Shown in pieces: positions 45,838 to 58,063 of a DNA stretch of 64,000 nucleotides. The notes beneath the pieces are model-generated. The model was not told the DNA's origin. It worked only from the letters and a program-made list of their open reading frames with translations, and did no database searches. The stretch comes from Buddleja alternifolia (lineage: Eukaryota; Streptophyta; Magnoliopsida; Lamiales; Scrophulariaceae). How positions within the stretch are numbered: position 1 is the first letter of the stretch; each line of letters opens with the position of its first letter. Made by a program: the position numbers and the translations under genes. Location: positions 4,503,001 through 4,567,000 of the forward strand of contig CM033405.1 in the NCBI GenBank assembly GCA_019426215.1, read 5' to 3'.

Positions 45838-47760
45838 TGGAAGAAATTTTGAAGGTGATTCTTCATTCTTGGACGTATAAATCCTTATCTTGTATTCTTT
45901 CTCAAGGCATTTCAAAGATTTCCTTTGGCCATTCCGTAATATGCTGTGGTGTTTATAACTTGCTTGATTGAACTTGGCAATTCTAGTTAGACCTCATATT
46001 TTCCAAAAATGGGTTGGGTTACCGGCCGAATAACATTGAGTTATACCGCAAGGGTGAAAAAATCTACATAAGAGTGAAAGAGTGGTAATCCCTCTTTTAG
46101 TTTTCCAGATACAGAGTGATCATGACAAAAATTAATACTTTAGGGGAAGTCCACAACAAAAAGTAAAAATTCAGAGGTGGTGGGTGCAAATAATTTTTCT
46201 ACTTCTAATTAATTTTGGTCGCAAATGTCATGTTTGATACATTTGAAGAAGTTTTGAGTGTCAAATTGGTGTACTTAAAAGTTTGAGGTCCAAATCGGTA
46301 CAGAACTATTAGTTTAAGGGTTAAAAAAATATTTGACCCACGAACATATGAGGAGAAAGGATGATGAAAAAGCAGAATAGTTTTTCATAATTAATCTCAA
46401 GATTTAACTCCTCTCTTTCAGGATTTGGCTTGTAGGCTAGTAGAACCATGACAAATAAGTACTTGACGTCATAGTTTCATGTGTTTCTATTGGGGATTCA
46501 TATGCTTTAATATTACAAGATAATGAAAAACCTGGCGTATATGTGGGTTCTTGTAAGTTAATTTCAGCATATAAATGATTCAGCAACCAAAGAATTGATG
46601 CAACCAATTTCTTAACCTGTGAGGTCACGGCAATTGGGTTCTTAATCCAGTTTTTCCGAATGTTTCCTGGACCCGTCAAAAGTTCAACTACTGACCATTT
46701 GCCTGTAGAGAATAGTTGGTTTTCTTTGACTAATGCATTTATTATCGAAATTGGTAATAACATTAGTGTTTCTTTATTGGGTGATTACAAGGTTACCATT
46801 TATCTGGTTATTATCATCCATTTCTAGAAATGCTGTTCATAACAAGTGTTAGCTTTGAAAGAACATGTGTAGTTTTTCCATGAGTAAATTACATAAATCC
46901 CTGCGTGAGACTCTAATTACAAAAACCACTTTTGAGGTTTGAGAAATGTTAGTGATAGCATGTTAAAATTTCACTCACGGTCGGTACAAAATAGATTACA
47001 ATTTCACCCCTTTTTTTGAGGAGTTGAGTTGTCAGGATTTGACAAGGGTGTCTTTGCAATTTGCAAAACCTCAGGGAACTTGTGGTAATTACTCAATAAC
47101 TGAGGGAATGTGCATGTAATTATTCCTTATTTCACAGTGCGGTATTTGTCTGTTTTTGTGCATCACTCATTCTATTTAAACATGGGAATATTAACGAATT
47201 TCAATATTTTTCATACTCGCTATTTTTGAGAACTAAAATACAAACCGATTTGATTCACCATCTATGTTGATTACCTGTGCAGGGCGGATATGGTTTATGG
47301 TTGTGACGTTATTTATGCATGTAAATACTTGGGAGTTTTGTGCAACTTCACAGGATGATTGGTCCATTCTAAAACTTATCCGACCTGTCCATTAAATCTG
47401 GGGAAACCAAGCAGTTGCTCAAAGGTTAAGCAAAATCGAAGTTCGTAGAGAATGCCAACGGTTATTTTATCTGTTTGGATGACTAACTTATTATTGAGCC
47501 TTCTGGAATGTTGCAATGCGCTAAACTCGTATTTATGTGGCGCAGAGGGGTAGTTTTGTCAAGTCGCGTTTGGTGACTTCTCTAGTAGCCAGTCAGAGGT
47601 GCACAAGGATTTGTATGTATTAGAAGGTGAATAAATTTAAGATGAAATAATATCCCTTCACCAATCAAGTTGGTATTTTTGTTTATCATCTGAGTTTCAA
47701 TTTTATATTTTATCCTCTTGGTTCATCAAGAAGTTATCATTTCCTATGTACACTGTTGCT
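45838..47760 (+). other. 3' region of the WDR48 homologue
   Basis: No coding region. The sequence after the stop probably includes the 3' UTR. TTTGAAG-GTGATTC at 45850-45856 and TGTGCAG-GGCGG at about 47282 could be the donor and acceptor of a 3' UTR intron, but this is only a pattern match. A degenerate MITE lies at 46872-47138. Confidence 0.35.
46872..47138. mobile_element. degenerate Mutator-like MITE downstream of WDR48
   Basis: The left TAAATTACATAAATCCCTG and right (complement) AATAATTACATGCACATTCCC form weak inverted ends. The interior TTTGCAAAACCTCAGGGAAC and TTGTGGTAATTACTC match the complement of the copy at 12290-12490. No target duplication is visible. Confidence 0.55.
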
Positions 47761-48829
47761 GGAAATGCTGGCTAAGATTTTTGCTATTTCTTAGGTAAAA
47801 TGCTGATTATGCGGTTTTTACTTTTCCCTACATCTTCGCATGGTTTGTGAAACGAACGAGTACTAGGGGGCGTTTTTTATATTTAGGTATTACAGATTTA
47901 TTTTATGTTACCCACTTTGATGACATCCAACTGTGTATGTATATTATTGGATATGTATATGCTAATGTCATAAAGTAAAATGATGATATCATCATATATA
48001 ATCCAACGATTTGCAACCCACTTGATTGCATATTCACTTGGGTTGGGTGATATGGAATGAGTAGGTATTACCGGGTATCAGCAATCAAAAGATGCCAAAA
48101 CGAAATTCGAAATTGTTGGTAGCAAGTTATGTATTGGTTGAATCGAAGGGTAGAAGTCTAAAACACTAGGACTTATTCCCCCACCCCACCCAAAAAAAAT
48201 TGAATTATTGTAGATGCTTCTGCCAATAAATGTAGATCAAAGTTTCACTTTTTGTTTTTCGAGTTTTCAAATCTAACAATGGGTGTTTTGGATTTACCAC
48301 GAACCCCCTTAAATTTACCACCCTTAATTCTTATGTCACCCCCTTAATTCTAATGTCACCCAAACTTGCCATGCATCTATTGTTGATCCATTTGTTGATC
48401 ATTCAAAATTCTGTATTACATACATAGATGTACGATAAATATATATACAAGTGTTTAAAATATGGATTAAGATAAGGAGAGACATAACTGTAAATAATTC
48501 TATTTTGTAAATTCAACTAAATTAATCCTAGTTCTCCATCAGCTCCACCCGATCAAAATCAAATCATCTGGAAAATGGCCCACTCACCTTTTTAACAAGG
48601 CAAAAAGCATTTTTTTCTTTACTGTACAATTGTTGTTTAGTTCAATTGGAATCCACTCCAAGCCAGCTTGTCCATGCATGGATCATTGTAAAAGATCTTT
48701 TGGTGCTTTCTCCAAAGAACAAACCCAAAAACAAAAACCCACCATGTTCATAGTGACTACTCCAAGAAGACATTTTATTTGTGATAATTGAAAAGGTTAA
48801 ATAAGGTATAATTTATAGTGACTACTCCA
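47761..48829. other. gene-free interval
   Basis: AT-rich, no open frame or RNA gene recognised. A (CCCAC)-rich patch lies at about 48178-48192, and ACCCCCTTAATTCTTATGTC is nearly repeated in tandem at about 48325-48360. Confidence 0.45.
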
Positions 48830-49480
48830 ATAACGGAACTTAACCGTTCTAGGACATTTATTTCGATAAAACTCGTTGAGACATATAACTCAACTTGATC
48901 ATCGCAGCTCCACCAACGCACTAAAAAATAAGTCACAAGCCCCACCGGATCAAGCATTATATTTGGCATTTGTCAGCCCATAATGCACCCACATAAAGTG
49001 GTGACCCCTGTTTCCTCAGTGAGGCTCGAACTCTTCACATTCAAATGAAAAACTAAGGACTTAATTGCTAGACCACCGTGCTGGTGACATTCTCAATGAC
49101 AATTGATCTAACTTGAAACATTATCTTCCCTAAAATGAGAAGAAAGGTGAACTTCGTAGGAACTATTTCAATAAAGAGAACCTAAAAGCACAAAACATTT
49201 CTTTCGGTAAAGATCGTTGGGACTTTGATCACTGCAGCCTACCAACATTAAGAATAAGTATTAGTCCTCACTACTGAATCCAATATTATAGGCTGACGAC
49301 AATGCATACATATAAAATAACGAGTTCCACGTTTTAAGTGAGGCTCAAACTCGTGATATTCAAGTGAAGGTTTAGAGACTTAACTACTACGTAGGCCACC
49401 GTCCTGCTAGTATTTGAGAGAATTTGATCTAAATTGTGATGTTTTCTTCCTAAAAAAGATGAGACGAAACCCTCATCTGA
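48830..49480 (-). repeat. tandem pair of tRNA-headed SINE-like repeats
   Basis: Two related units of about 320 bp follow each other. Each ends (minus-strand 5' side) in a tRNA-like head. In the first unit a B-box-like GTTCGAGCC lies in 49021-49031, and an A-box-like TAGCAATTAAG (minus) lies at 49060-49070, inside GGTGGTCTAGCAATTAAGTC. In the second the B-box-like motif is at 49340-49350 and the A-box region at about 49376-49396. The bodies share TCGTTGAGAC/TCGTTGGGAC and ATCATCGCAGC/ATCACTGCAGC blocks. No tRNA cloverleaf can be formed, so these are SINE-like rather than tRNA genes. Target duplications are not clear. Confidence 0.5.
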
Positions 49481-50660
49481 AAACCTCAATCAAGAATTGG
49501 ACAAAATTTTGTGAACAAGAATGAGTTTAATTGCCATGTGACTAGCGGATTACTACAAGGAAATAGAATTATTACAGCAGAAGTGAAGTGAACCTAGGAT
49601 GAAAGAAAGGCTTTCACCTGTAAAAGCCCATCAATCAGTTTGTAATAGGGACAGAGTTCAGTATCTGCCAAACTGGCCCAAGTCAAGGTATGAACAGTCG
49701 TTTTCGTTGTTGCCCAAGTAGTAGGACAAGTTTTCGAATCCAAAGATGTCAGTCTGATTGGCTGTTTAGACTAGCCCCACTTTTGGGGCTTTTGTTTTGT
49801 ATTTATTCACATATATTATGAGTGATACTCGGCGGCTCTTGAGACATGGGATCTCGGGTGATCTTCACATCATCTCAGAACCGCAGATTCCGGGAGCCCC
49901 CAAATATAACTCCTTATATTAGTGTCATCCTTTATGTAATTATTTATAGGGTCTATCGTCGTCGTGAGGTGTTTAAATTGGTTCGGACTCATTTTTTTTA
50001 TGACACGAAGGTTCTAGACTTAAATTACATGTAAATACTAGTCTGTGAATCAATCATTTCAATTGTGACGAGGCTCTAGGCTTGAATTACGTATCTGTCA
50101 AATAATTCATTTATTGACGGTTTGGTTGAACCTGAGTCATCCATCATACAAATAACTTATCATTATAATATGACTGATCAATTAACTAAGAAAATAAGCA
50201 ATAACATGACAAATGCAATCACGCTTATTATATAATTAGTTCATAGAATGTCGTGAGGGAAGTCTGATTTGATGAATGTTGTAGTTTTGGCTTGCGCCAT
50301 TTTATAAATTTAGTCGCATTTTGGTTGTTATTTCGTTCATTATTAACTGAACTATGTGTGTGTTTACTATGTGTATGTTCTGTTAAATGACCACCTAATA
50401 GAAAACATTAAATTGTGTTAAAGAAGAAATATATTTAATATTAATTATTTTGAACGACGCCCCGGCACGCACAAGTAATATTGTTTCTTGAAGCCTAGAT
50501 TTGAAATTCTTTTTCATAATGGGTGACATTAGGATTTGAATTCATTACCTTTTACTTGCACTTTGGATCATTTGTTCCAATTTTGCGAATTTTTGTATTT
50601 CATTTATACTCTAATTAAGGGTATGTATTTCACAAGTGGATATTCAAAAAAACACATATC
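49481..50660. other. gene-free interval
   Basis: AT-rich with short meaningless open frames. I recognise no gene or bounded repeat. Confidence 0.45.
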
Positions 50661-50665
50661 GTATA

Positions 50666-51139
50666 TGATGGGTTTGTGGAAATTGATTGATATAAATTAT
50701 TGAGAAAAATTAATGGAGTCAAAAGAGAAGCCAAAATATAGTTCCGGGATGATCAAAGGGGGCTTGTCCGAGTCAACAGAGGTTTGACCACGGGTCAATG
50801 CGGGGTTGATTGCGGGATTGGAAGCTTGTAGCGAGGAATTGTTGTTTCCTATCTGGTTTTGGCTTGGATTTGGTAATCGACTTGTATTGAGATTGTTTCC
50901 TAATTGTCTTGGAATAAAATTGTGTTTTCTATTTTTTAAAAAGTTTAGTTTTCAAGTGTATCATGTCTTCCACTCTATAAATATGGGCTTGTACATTGTA
51001 ATTGATGATTGACTCCAAGAAATAAAGATGTAGATCTAGTGTTGACCCGTGAATGTAAGTTGTTTACCGAACCACATTAAAACCTTGTGTCATCTTATAT
51101 ACTTAGAATTTAATTCTTGTTATGATGCCATCCCTAACA
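50666..51139 (+). mobile_element. probable solo LTR (about 474 bp), copia type
   Basis: The segment has LTR promoter architecture. A TATA box (CTATAAATATGGGCTTG, about 50975) is followed by GACTCCAAGAAATAAAGATG and a TTGTTTACCGAACCACATTA stretch. It ends CATCCCTAACA. The GAACCACATTAAAACCTTGTGTC string is typical of a common class of plant copia LTRs. The boundary TGATGGG...TAACA is chosen by TG/CA ends. The flanks GTATA and ATATA match at 4 of 5 bases. No internal sequence or partner LTR is seen. Confidence 0.55.
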
Positions 51140-51144
51140 ATATA

Positions 51145-53742
51145 TTTGGTATGTGTATACGATATCAAGTCTAAGATGGAATACTAAATCAGAACAGAAG
51201 ATTGAAACTATTTAACTTGGTGTGACCATGATAATATATCGAGTGCAATTCAAATATTGTATTGCAAAATAGTGTTTCATCTCATATTTCACTCACCTAT
51301 ACATGCACGTAATGTGTATAAGAAAATTTCAAATTATAAAATTAGCTATACACACTTGTCGTGCATAGAGAAAATGAAATACAAGACTATTTTGGAATAG
51401 AAACAATAAAATGTATTGAGTACTGCTCATCTTGTCTAAATAACTTAAAATATTAAGAGAAATATTTCTTATATTTAGTTATCGCTAATTAACATCTCGT
51501 AACATTTGATGTCGTGAGTTCTAATCTTTGTCAGACTATTTTGTCATGCCAAATTGAGAAGACCTATCACTAGACCAGATGAAAATATGAATTAATAGAA
51601 CTAGTACAAACAAATTGACACGGACCCAACTCATAAAACCCTACCAAGAAAAATATGTCACAAAATGTCGTATGTATTTTACACGCATACTACACTTTCC
51701 TTGTATATATTCCAGCTCTCGAAATGTCTCTTTCTAGAATTTTACTCATCAAGACTTTGTGCAAGTGATAGCTACGGATGATGGTACACGACGTTCTTTA
51801 TAAGCTTTGATTATGATTGAGCTTCGAAGCCCACGTTGTATGGTCTATACTATGTTACATATGATTGCCAACTTGATTGCAGCTATATTCTATATTGTAA
51901 TAAAAATTCATAATCATATATATATAGGAATATTAGAGCTTCATTTGCTACAATATAAAGTCGCATTATTTATCTTTGGACTAATATGTTGTTTTGATTT
52001 TCGTACATTAATTTGTTCATTTCGGTTGAAAAAAATCGATAAAATTATTTTACTGTTATACTTCAAAATTAATCAAGGCAATAACTTTTTCTCCCCGTAA
52101 TTCTTTCTCGTTTAAATCAAGCTTTAATCAATTTATGTAAAATAAATAAAACTAATAAATAAAACTGAGCTTTAATCAATTAAGGACCATCAGAGGTGGG
52201 TGGGGGGGGGGGATCCCTCAACTTTGAGAAAATAATTTTATGTTTTGACCCCCTTTTTTTTTTTTTTGGTATTAGTCCCTTGAATCTCAAATCCCGACTC
52301 CATTCTTGAGGACCATATGGAGGGGACTAACAAATTTCAACACACACAACAACGAGAAAGTAAACAAATGTGTGTGTATATATGTATGTGTAACAAAGGT
52401 GTAATAATATGTAAATATATTATATATAGTTGATCATGAGTATTAACGTGTGTGATATTAGACAATTAAAGATGGTCCAAAACTATTCTACGTCTCATTG
52501 GGTACACATATATATGAGACAAATTTAATTAGTTTAACATGTCGCTCTTACACATACTTGTGGTTGGCATTGGGCAAAAAATGAGTCGAACAAAGAAGCT
52601 TGTTAAGTAGCTATTCTTTCCAAATAATGTTATACCAGAAAAGACGATATAAAGGGAACATACCTAGAAGGTTGGAACGAAGTGTCATGTCAATAGAAAA
52701 TTGGGGAGGCTACATTGATAATTCTACGGTGGATTGAAACCACAGGAATCAATTCTTACTTAAAATTATTTAATTAAAGTGATTGAGATAATTTTTATCA
52801 TCGCAATCCTGCAGACCGGTATGATGCCCACACTTCTAAGTGGTAATTATAATTATTTATATATACTTTTTATTTTAATTTGAAGAACTGAGTTTGGTTA
52901 AATTATACCTTAGTGTCATATTTTAATTGTTACATAGAAATACGTGATATTATTGTGCTCCAACCAATCTTATTGGATATTTTATTATTAGAATTTTTGT
53001 AATCGTCATTATTAAAGTTAGCCGGCAAATAGATTCTTCGATTTGGGGTTAATATGAAATTCTATAAAGCTTTGGGGATAAAACTGAGATTACTAAAAAG
53101 GACTAAACTGTACGTTTCATAATGTTTTGGGGTCAAGGTGAAAATACTGAAAGGTTGCAGGACTAATTTGTAATATTACTAAAGTTCATAAATCAAAGAA
53201 ATCAGAATTAAGTGGGGGTGACGCCTTATTAATTGATGCCATTCCCTGGCTTGAGAACATGTCACCTTCAACTACTTGAAAATGTCCTATACAAAAGATA
53301 TATATATATATATATATATATAAACACTAATAGTAGCCCTTCTTCATTTTGGACGTCAGGTACGCATCTTTCTTCCATTTCCTTAATTCTGTATGGTGTT
53401 CTTAATTTATTACTATTTGTAGTTAATGACTTGTTAGTGAGTAGTTGTTGAGAGTTGAGTTAGTTTGCTCGTTATAAGTAGCCAATAGTTCTTATAAATA
53501 TGTCATTTGTGGAGGGGACATCCTAACTTTATACGTTCTTTCTCCTTTAATGTTTGAACTTGTGATCTGTTATGTGTCTTGCTAGTTTATATATGGTGTA
53601 TGCTGCGATAGTGATGTTAGAGGAAAAGAGAGAAGTCAAGACAAAAGAAAATAAAGAAAAAGAAAAGAGAAAATGTAGATACGACGGAAAAGAAAGTAAG
53701 GAAAAGGGGAAATGAAACAGGTTTTAACTAATTGCCCATTAT
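51145..53742. other. gene-free interval
   Basis: AT-rich, no gene recognised. It has a G-run at 52200-52212, a T-run at about 52252-52267, and a (TA)12 microsatellite at 53299-53322. The stretch at about 53030-53220 (GGACTAAACTG, GGACTAATTTGT) looks like a MITE remnant without definable ends. A string near 52718 (TTCTACGGTGGATTGAAA) also occurs near 17454. Confidence 0.45.
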
Positions 53743-53751
53743 TTTAAATTA

Positions 53752-54031
53752 GGGATAATTACACTCACACTCCCACAATGATGGAATAATTACACAAATC
53801 TTCCCTCGCTAATTGATAATTACAAACACACCCTCAGAGGGTCTATTTGTAAGGATTACAGGGGGCGCAATTATAAGAATTATTATACACAGGGGGCGCA
53901 ATTATAAGAATTATTATACACAGGGGGTGCAATTTTAAGAAATATTTAACATGAGGGGGTGTGTTTGTAATTATCAATTAGTGAAAAGAGATTTGTGTAA
54001 TTACCCTGAGGGGTGTGAGTGTAATTATCCC
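53752..54031. mobile_element. Mutator-type MITE (280 bp) with internal 31-bp tandem array
   Basis: A perfect 9-bp target duplication, TTTAAATTA, lies at 53743-53751 and 54032-54040. The ends are GGGATAATTACACTCACAC and, as complement, the same 19 bases. Inside, a 31-bp unit starting CAGGGGGCGCAATTATAAG repeats from 53859, 53890 and 53921 (the last copy partial). It is related to 44331-44501 and more distantly to 17936-18186. It has no coding capacity. Confidence 0.92.
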
Positions 54032-54040
54032 TTTAAATTA

Positions 54041-54374
54041 TTATCATTGAATTACTCCGTTCTCTTATTTAATAAAAATTGATTTAGGTAATTGCTTACC
54101 AATTAACTACTAGCAAGTTACCTTTTGATTGTGCAAATGATATTTTACAATGAAATTCTAGATGTTAACCTGCTACTGTAAATGATATGTTTTATTAACT
54201 GATTATTAACTGATCCTTCAAAATTGAAGGGATTAATTACCCATCAGTTAGTTCCAATGAAATATGTCATTGTAGGAATATAATTAATGGTTATTAATTT
54301 GATTGAATGGAATGATCTAGTGCTACATTATATATACTTCCTCTTGACTAGTACTGTAATATAACATTATAGGT
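54041..54374. other. gene-free spacer
   Basis: Short AT-rich stretch between the MITE and the Tat-lineage LTR. Nothing recognised. Confidence 0.5.
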
Positions 54375-54941
54375 TGATATTCAAATGATCTAAGTCGTAT
54401 TTCGTTAGAGCTACAACACGGACCAGTCGAGGTTCGGATAGGATCCGATTCGGAGATCAGTAGATTATAGACTGCACTCTAATGAAGAGCTGCCTATGTA
54501 CCTCTAAATGGGATCAAGGCTAACGTAGTTCAAATTAAATAAAGGGTCTTAACATAAACCTCGTAATCTATAAGTGGGTCTACTCAGGATTTAGGTCGAA
54601 GCTCGTAGCTCGGAGTTACAGTGAAGTTAGTAATGAATTTAGTTAATAGTAATTGCCTCTATATTTGAGCACTCATGGATATATTTATAGGTGACACCGT
54701 GTACGGATATGTGGATAACATGTGCATTTGTCCAGATTGAGACACGTGGAAAGATCGGACAATGTATATAGATCAGGTCATGGCTCGGGTCGTGCCCGAC
54801 CTGGAAACAGAGCGCGGATCTTCCTCCTGTGATGGGCCGGACTTCGATTTTGGATTCCCTTTTACATTTGGGCCTTGAGATTTAATTCCTTGGGCCTTTT
54901 TTGTATATATTGAAATTATATGCCCAAATTTGGGCATATCA
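54375..54941 (-). repeat. 3' LTR of Tat-lineage element (about 567 bp)
   Basis: On the minus strand it starts TGATATGCCCAAATTTGGGC right after the purine tract and is taken to end at ...GAATATCA (54375), giving TGATAT inverted ends. The outer boundary is inferred, because no second LTR is available. A G-box (CACGTG) lies at 54743-54748. Confidence 0.65.
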
Positions 54942-55264
54942 TCTAGTCCCCCACTTCGTAGTGCAGTAGAGAACGAGATGTTAGTCGAGGTTGATATTGA
55001 GCTAAGAAGTATAGTCATATGAAGCTTGTTTCTGGCAGTTGGATTATTGCTTTTAACACGCGTGAATTAATAGAAAAATAAATTTATGGTGGCGTAATTT
55101 TCTGACATGTCAGCGAATAAAGTTGCACCTTTCCAATGTGAGCAATGATGGCGTCTTTTCACCCCATCCGAGGATTTGTACCATCACTTCATCTCAGCCA
55201 TCCGATTATGCCACGTGTATTCAGATTAGTGCACCACGTCGGTACCTTGTTTTCCTATGAATAG

Positions 55265-58063
55265 ATGAGTTTTTATCCTCATTTCACTTTTCGTCCTTTG
55301 TCAATATTACAGTCCATCAACTTTTTTCTCTTGATTAAAGAGAGAGTAAACTCGTGTCTGAGGCATCCGTCAACTCATACCTCGTCTGTCTCTTTTAGGT
55401 ATTCCTTCTCTGCCTCTATTAATTATTTTATTATTTTTCAACTTATGGAGCCTATTTTTTTTTTTTTGGTTGCAATGGGGGGACTTATGGAGCCTATTAG
55501 TAATAGGGATTTTTTATTTGTTAATAATGAAGCTCCCGACACTAATTCGACTTCTGACGTCATGGATTTATTTCAAGAGATCGAAGAAATCACATCAAAT
55601 GACGAGCATACAAAATTTTTAAATCTTAGCTCGTCGTTAGATGGTCAGTCGGATTCTTCTTCTAAAACTCAAAGTGATAATAATGACGACGGTGATAGTG
55701 ATGATACTGTTGCAGATAGTAATAATAATGATGATAATAATGCTAACCCCGTTGAAGAACGAGGTGTAGAAGACGAAGATGATGTAGATAGTGAAGGTAG
55801 TGTAGGTTTACATGCAAATTTACTTGTCCATAGGAGAAACTTAGCTAAATGGACCAGGGTTAGATCGTCTTTAAACGAGGCATCAGTGGTGGATATTAGA
55901 GTTAGGTATCACATCCCCGATGATTATAAAATTATCATTCCCGGTGAAAATGATAGGCTTTATCGACCTCCTTCCCATTATAGATGTTTTCATATTGCTC
56001 ATCTTATATCTGGCCTCAGGTTCCCCCTTCATCCTTGTTATATAGAGATTCTAAATCGACCTAGACTTAGTCCTACACAACTATTTCCCAATTCGTATAG
56101 GCTTATTGCCTCCTTTATCGTAGTGATGCTAGGATTAGATCAACCCACTAACTTCGTCAATTTCTGGAACTTATATAAGTTATGTCGAGGTTCGAAACTT
56201 GAGGTGAGGGTTTCTTTTATGTTTCACCTCGTAGAAACCATAGGTATCTAAACGTTACTACTTCATCATTCGGAGAGTGGAAAGACAAATATTTTTTGAT
56301 AGCCAAGCCTAATTTCGAACCTTGGGGGTGTCTCGCCATTGGCGACTTACTATGCCACAGATCGTAGATGTAGGTAATCCATCTTGGGGATCCACATTTA
56401 TGCGCGATAAATTCGATAATTTCAAAACTTGATTCAAGACTGCTGACTTAATCCAAGAATCAGTTTTTGTTCGGTGTGGACTGAGTCATGCCACTATTCC
56501 CGCTTTTTTTGGATCTCTTGGTAAGTGGATTTGATTTCCGCATTACTTCATCTATTTATTATCTCTTTTGCTCATTTGGTAATGACTAGCTATGGATGAC
56601 CGTGAAGCTGGGATGTTGGGGCGGCTCATACAGCAAAGGAAAAAGGTGACTCGAAGGGCAAGAGAAAGGCCAAAGAAAAGAGGAAAGCTGAGGTGACGCT
56701 CGTTCCTCGTGGGAGTGTACGAGGTGAAGTTCGTATTGATAGTATTTTGCCTCCTAAGTCCCCAGCTAGTGGAGGACAAGCTTCTCAAGGTTCACGAGGT
56801 AATCAGATTCCTTCTTCTCCCCTTGGGAATGTTGTTGTCATCGAGAATCTTGAGAGCTTGGCTGGTGTGGAAGTAGCTATTGAGGCGTTTAAAGTTAACG
56901 TCGGCTCGACGAGGAAGACAACTGACCATGCTTGGAAAGACAGCTCTTCAGATTGTCCATCGTCTATTCCTGATGCCAATTATCAGGAATTAGATTGTCA
57001 CGAAGCGTTGGTACTTCGTTATAAGATAGACTGTGCTAAAAAACAATGGTCAAGTGTAAGAGAAGAAATTGATCCATCTCGTTCTATGCTTAATCCCGAT
57101 TGGCGGGTATACAGGGATTCGAGTCTTCATGATCATCCCAAAAATGCCATTGCCTCAGAACTCTACAACAGTATTTTGTTGCCTCGTGATAAGGCCGCTT
57201 TAATGGATATGCCTCATTCCGAGGTAGAGAATGTTGGTAGAGGATGTTGGTGGTTAATGACTTATGAAGGTAAATTTAATTATGCTTAGTTATACTTCGT
57301 ATTGTATTTAGAGGAATGCATTTTTAACGATGTATCATTTCTTTTAGGTGGCGTTGCATATGCATCAACTCGCTTTGTCAAACTCCTACTGGAAGGAGGA
57401 GAAGTCAAAAGTGTTGGAGTGGTTCAATAAGTACAAGGAGAAGGTCGAAATTGAAATAAGAGAAGCCAAATAGACTCTGATGAAGGTTCATAAGGAATGG
57501 GATGACGCTTTGGGTATCATCAAAGCAGAGAGAGAGAGATATGCCCATCAGTTAGTCGATTTAGAGCAAAGGTAAAGAAGTCTGAACTCGCTGCTCAGTC
57601 AGTTTTCAACGATGGCCGTGAGGCCGGGAGGGTAGACTTCGTGACCTCACACGAGTATTACAAGTTGATGAAAGAACAAAGACTGACTGGAGCTCGAGAT
57701 TTCCTAACTTCAACAGCCTTCCGCAAACTGATGATCTCAAAGGCTGACGACGATATGGTAGACGATTTTAATAAATCCATTGACTATCTTGTTAAAGAAA
57801 GACAATTGCCTGGAGACTTTGATTTTGAGGCTTTTAGTCAGTTTGCTTTCCAACCAAGACTTCGTCCCTCAATATCTCGTGCTCCATCTCGTCAGACATT
57901 CATTGATTACACTGAGTTTATGCATTTAGCCGAACGCGACAATGAAGTGGAGGAAGAGGAGGATAAAGATGAAGTAAACGAAGATGAGGCACAAGATAAA
58001 GGTGTTACGAATGAAGAAGTTAACAACGAAGGAGGCGATGGTGGGGAAGCAGGTGGAAAATGA
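55265..58063 (+). pseudogene. antisense additional ORF of Tat element (Transposase_28 / 'putative gypsy type transposon' type), broken
   Basis: It runs opposite to gag-pol, between pol and the 3' LTR. The first block is 55265-56251 (start possibly MEPISNRDF at about 55487). It has an acidic, Asn/Asp-rich tract and then SHYRCFHIAHLISGLRFPLH and LSPTQLFPNSYRLIASFIVV. That pattern is the 'lrlPLHPf...L...LapnqL.PNawR' core of PF04195-like proteins in plant Tat elements. After a frameshift comes GEWKDKYFLIAKPNFEPWG (about 56260-56320). Later blocks (56693-57289, 57641-58063) are charged and coiled-coil-like, ending in an acidic tail (EVEEEEDKDEVNEDEA). Frames shift between blocks, though unrecognised introns cannot be excluded. 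The function of these proteins is not established. Confidence 0.7.

Noticed and set aside
49012..49095. a genuine tRNA gene on the minus strand
   Set aside because: A- and B-box-like motifs are present, but no acceptor or anticodon stem can be formed; it fits a SINE head better.
51807..52100. 97-codon hydrophobic open frame
   Set aside because: AT-rich composition alone explains the Ile/Leu/Phe content; no homology pattern or gene context.
53859..53940. CRISPR-like array
   Set aside because: The 31-bp units are contiguous with no spacers and lie inside a MITE in plant DNA.
56552..56788. minus-strand frame opposite the antisense ORF
   Set aside because: There is no Tat protein pattern here; the plus strand carries the recognisable blocks.
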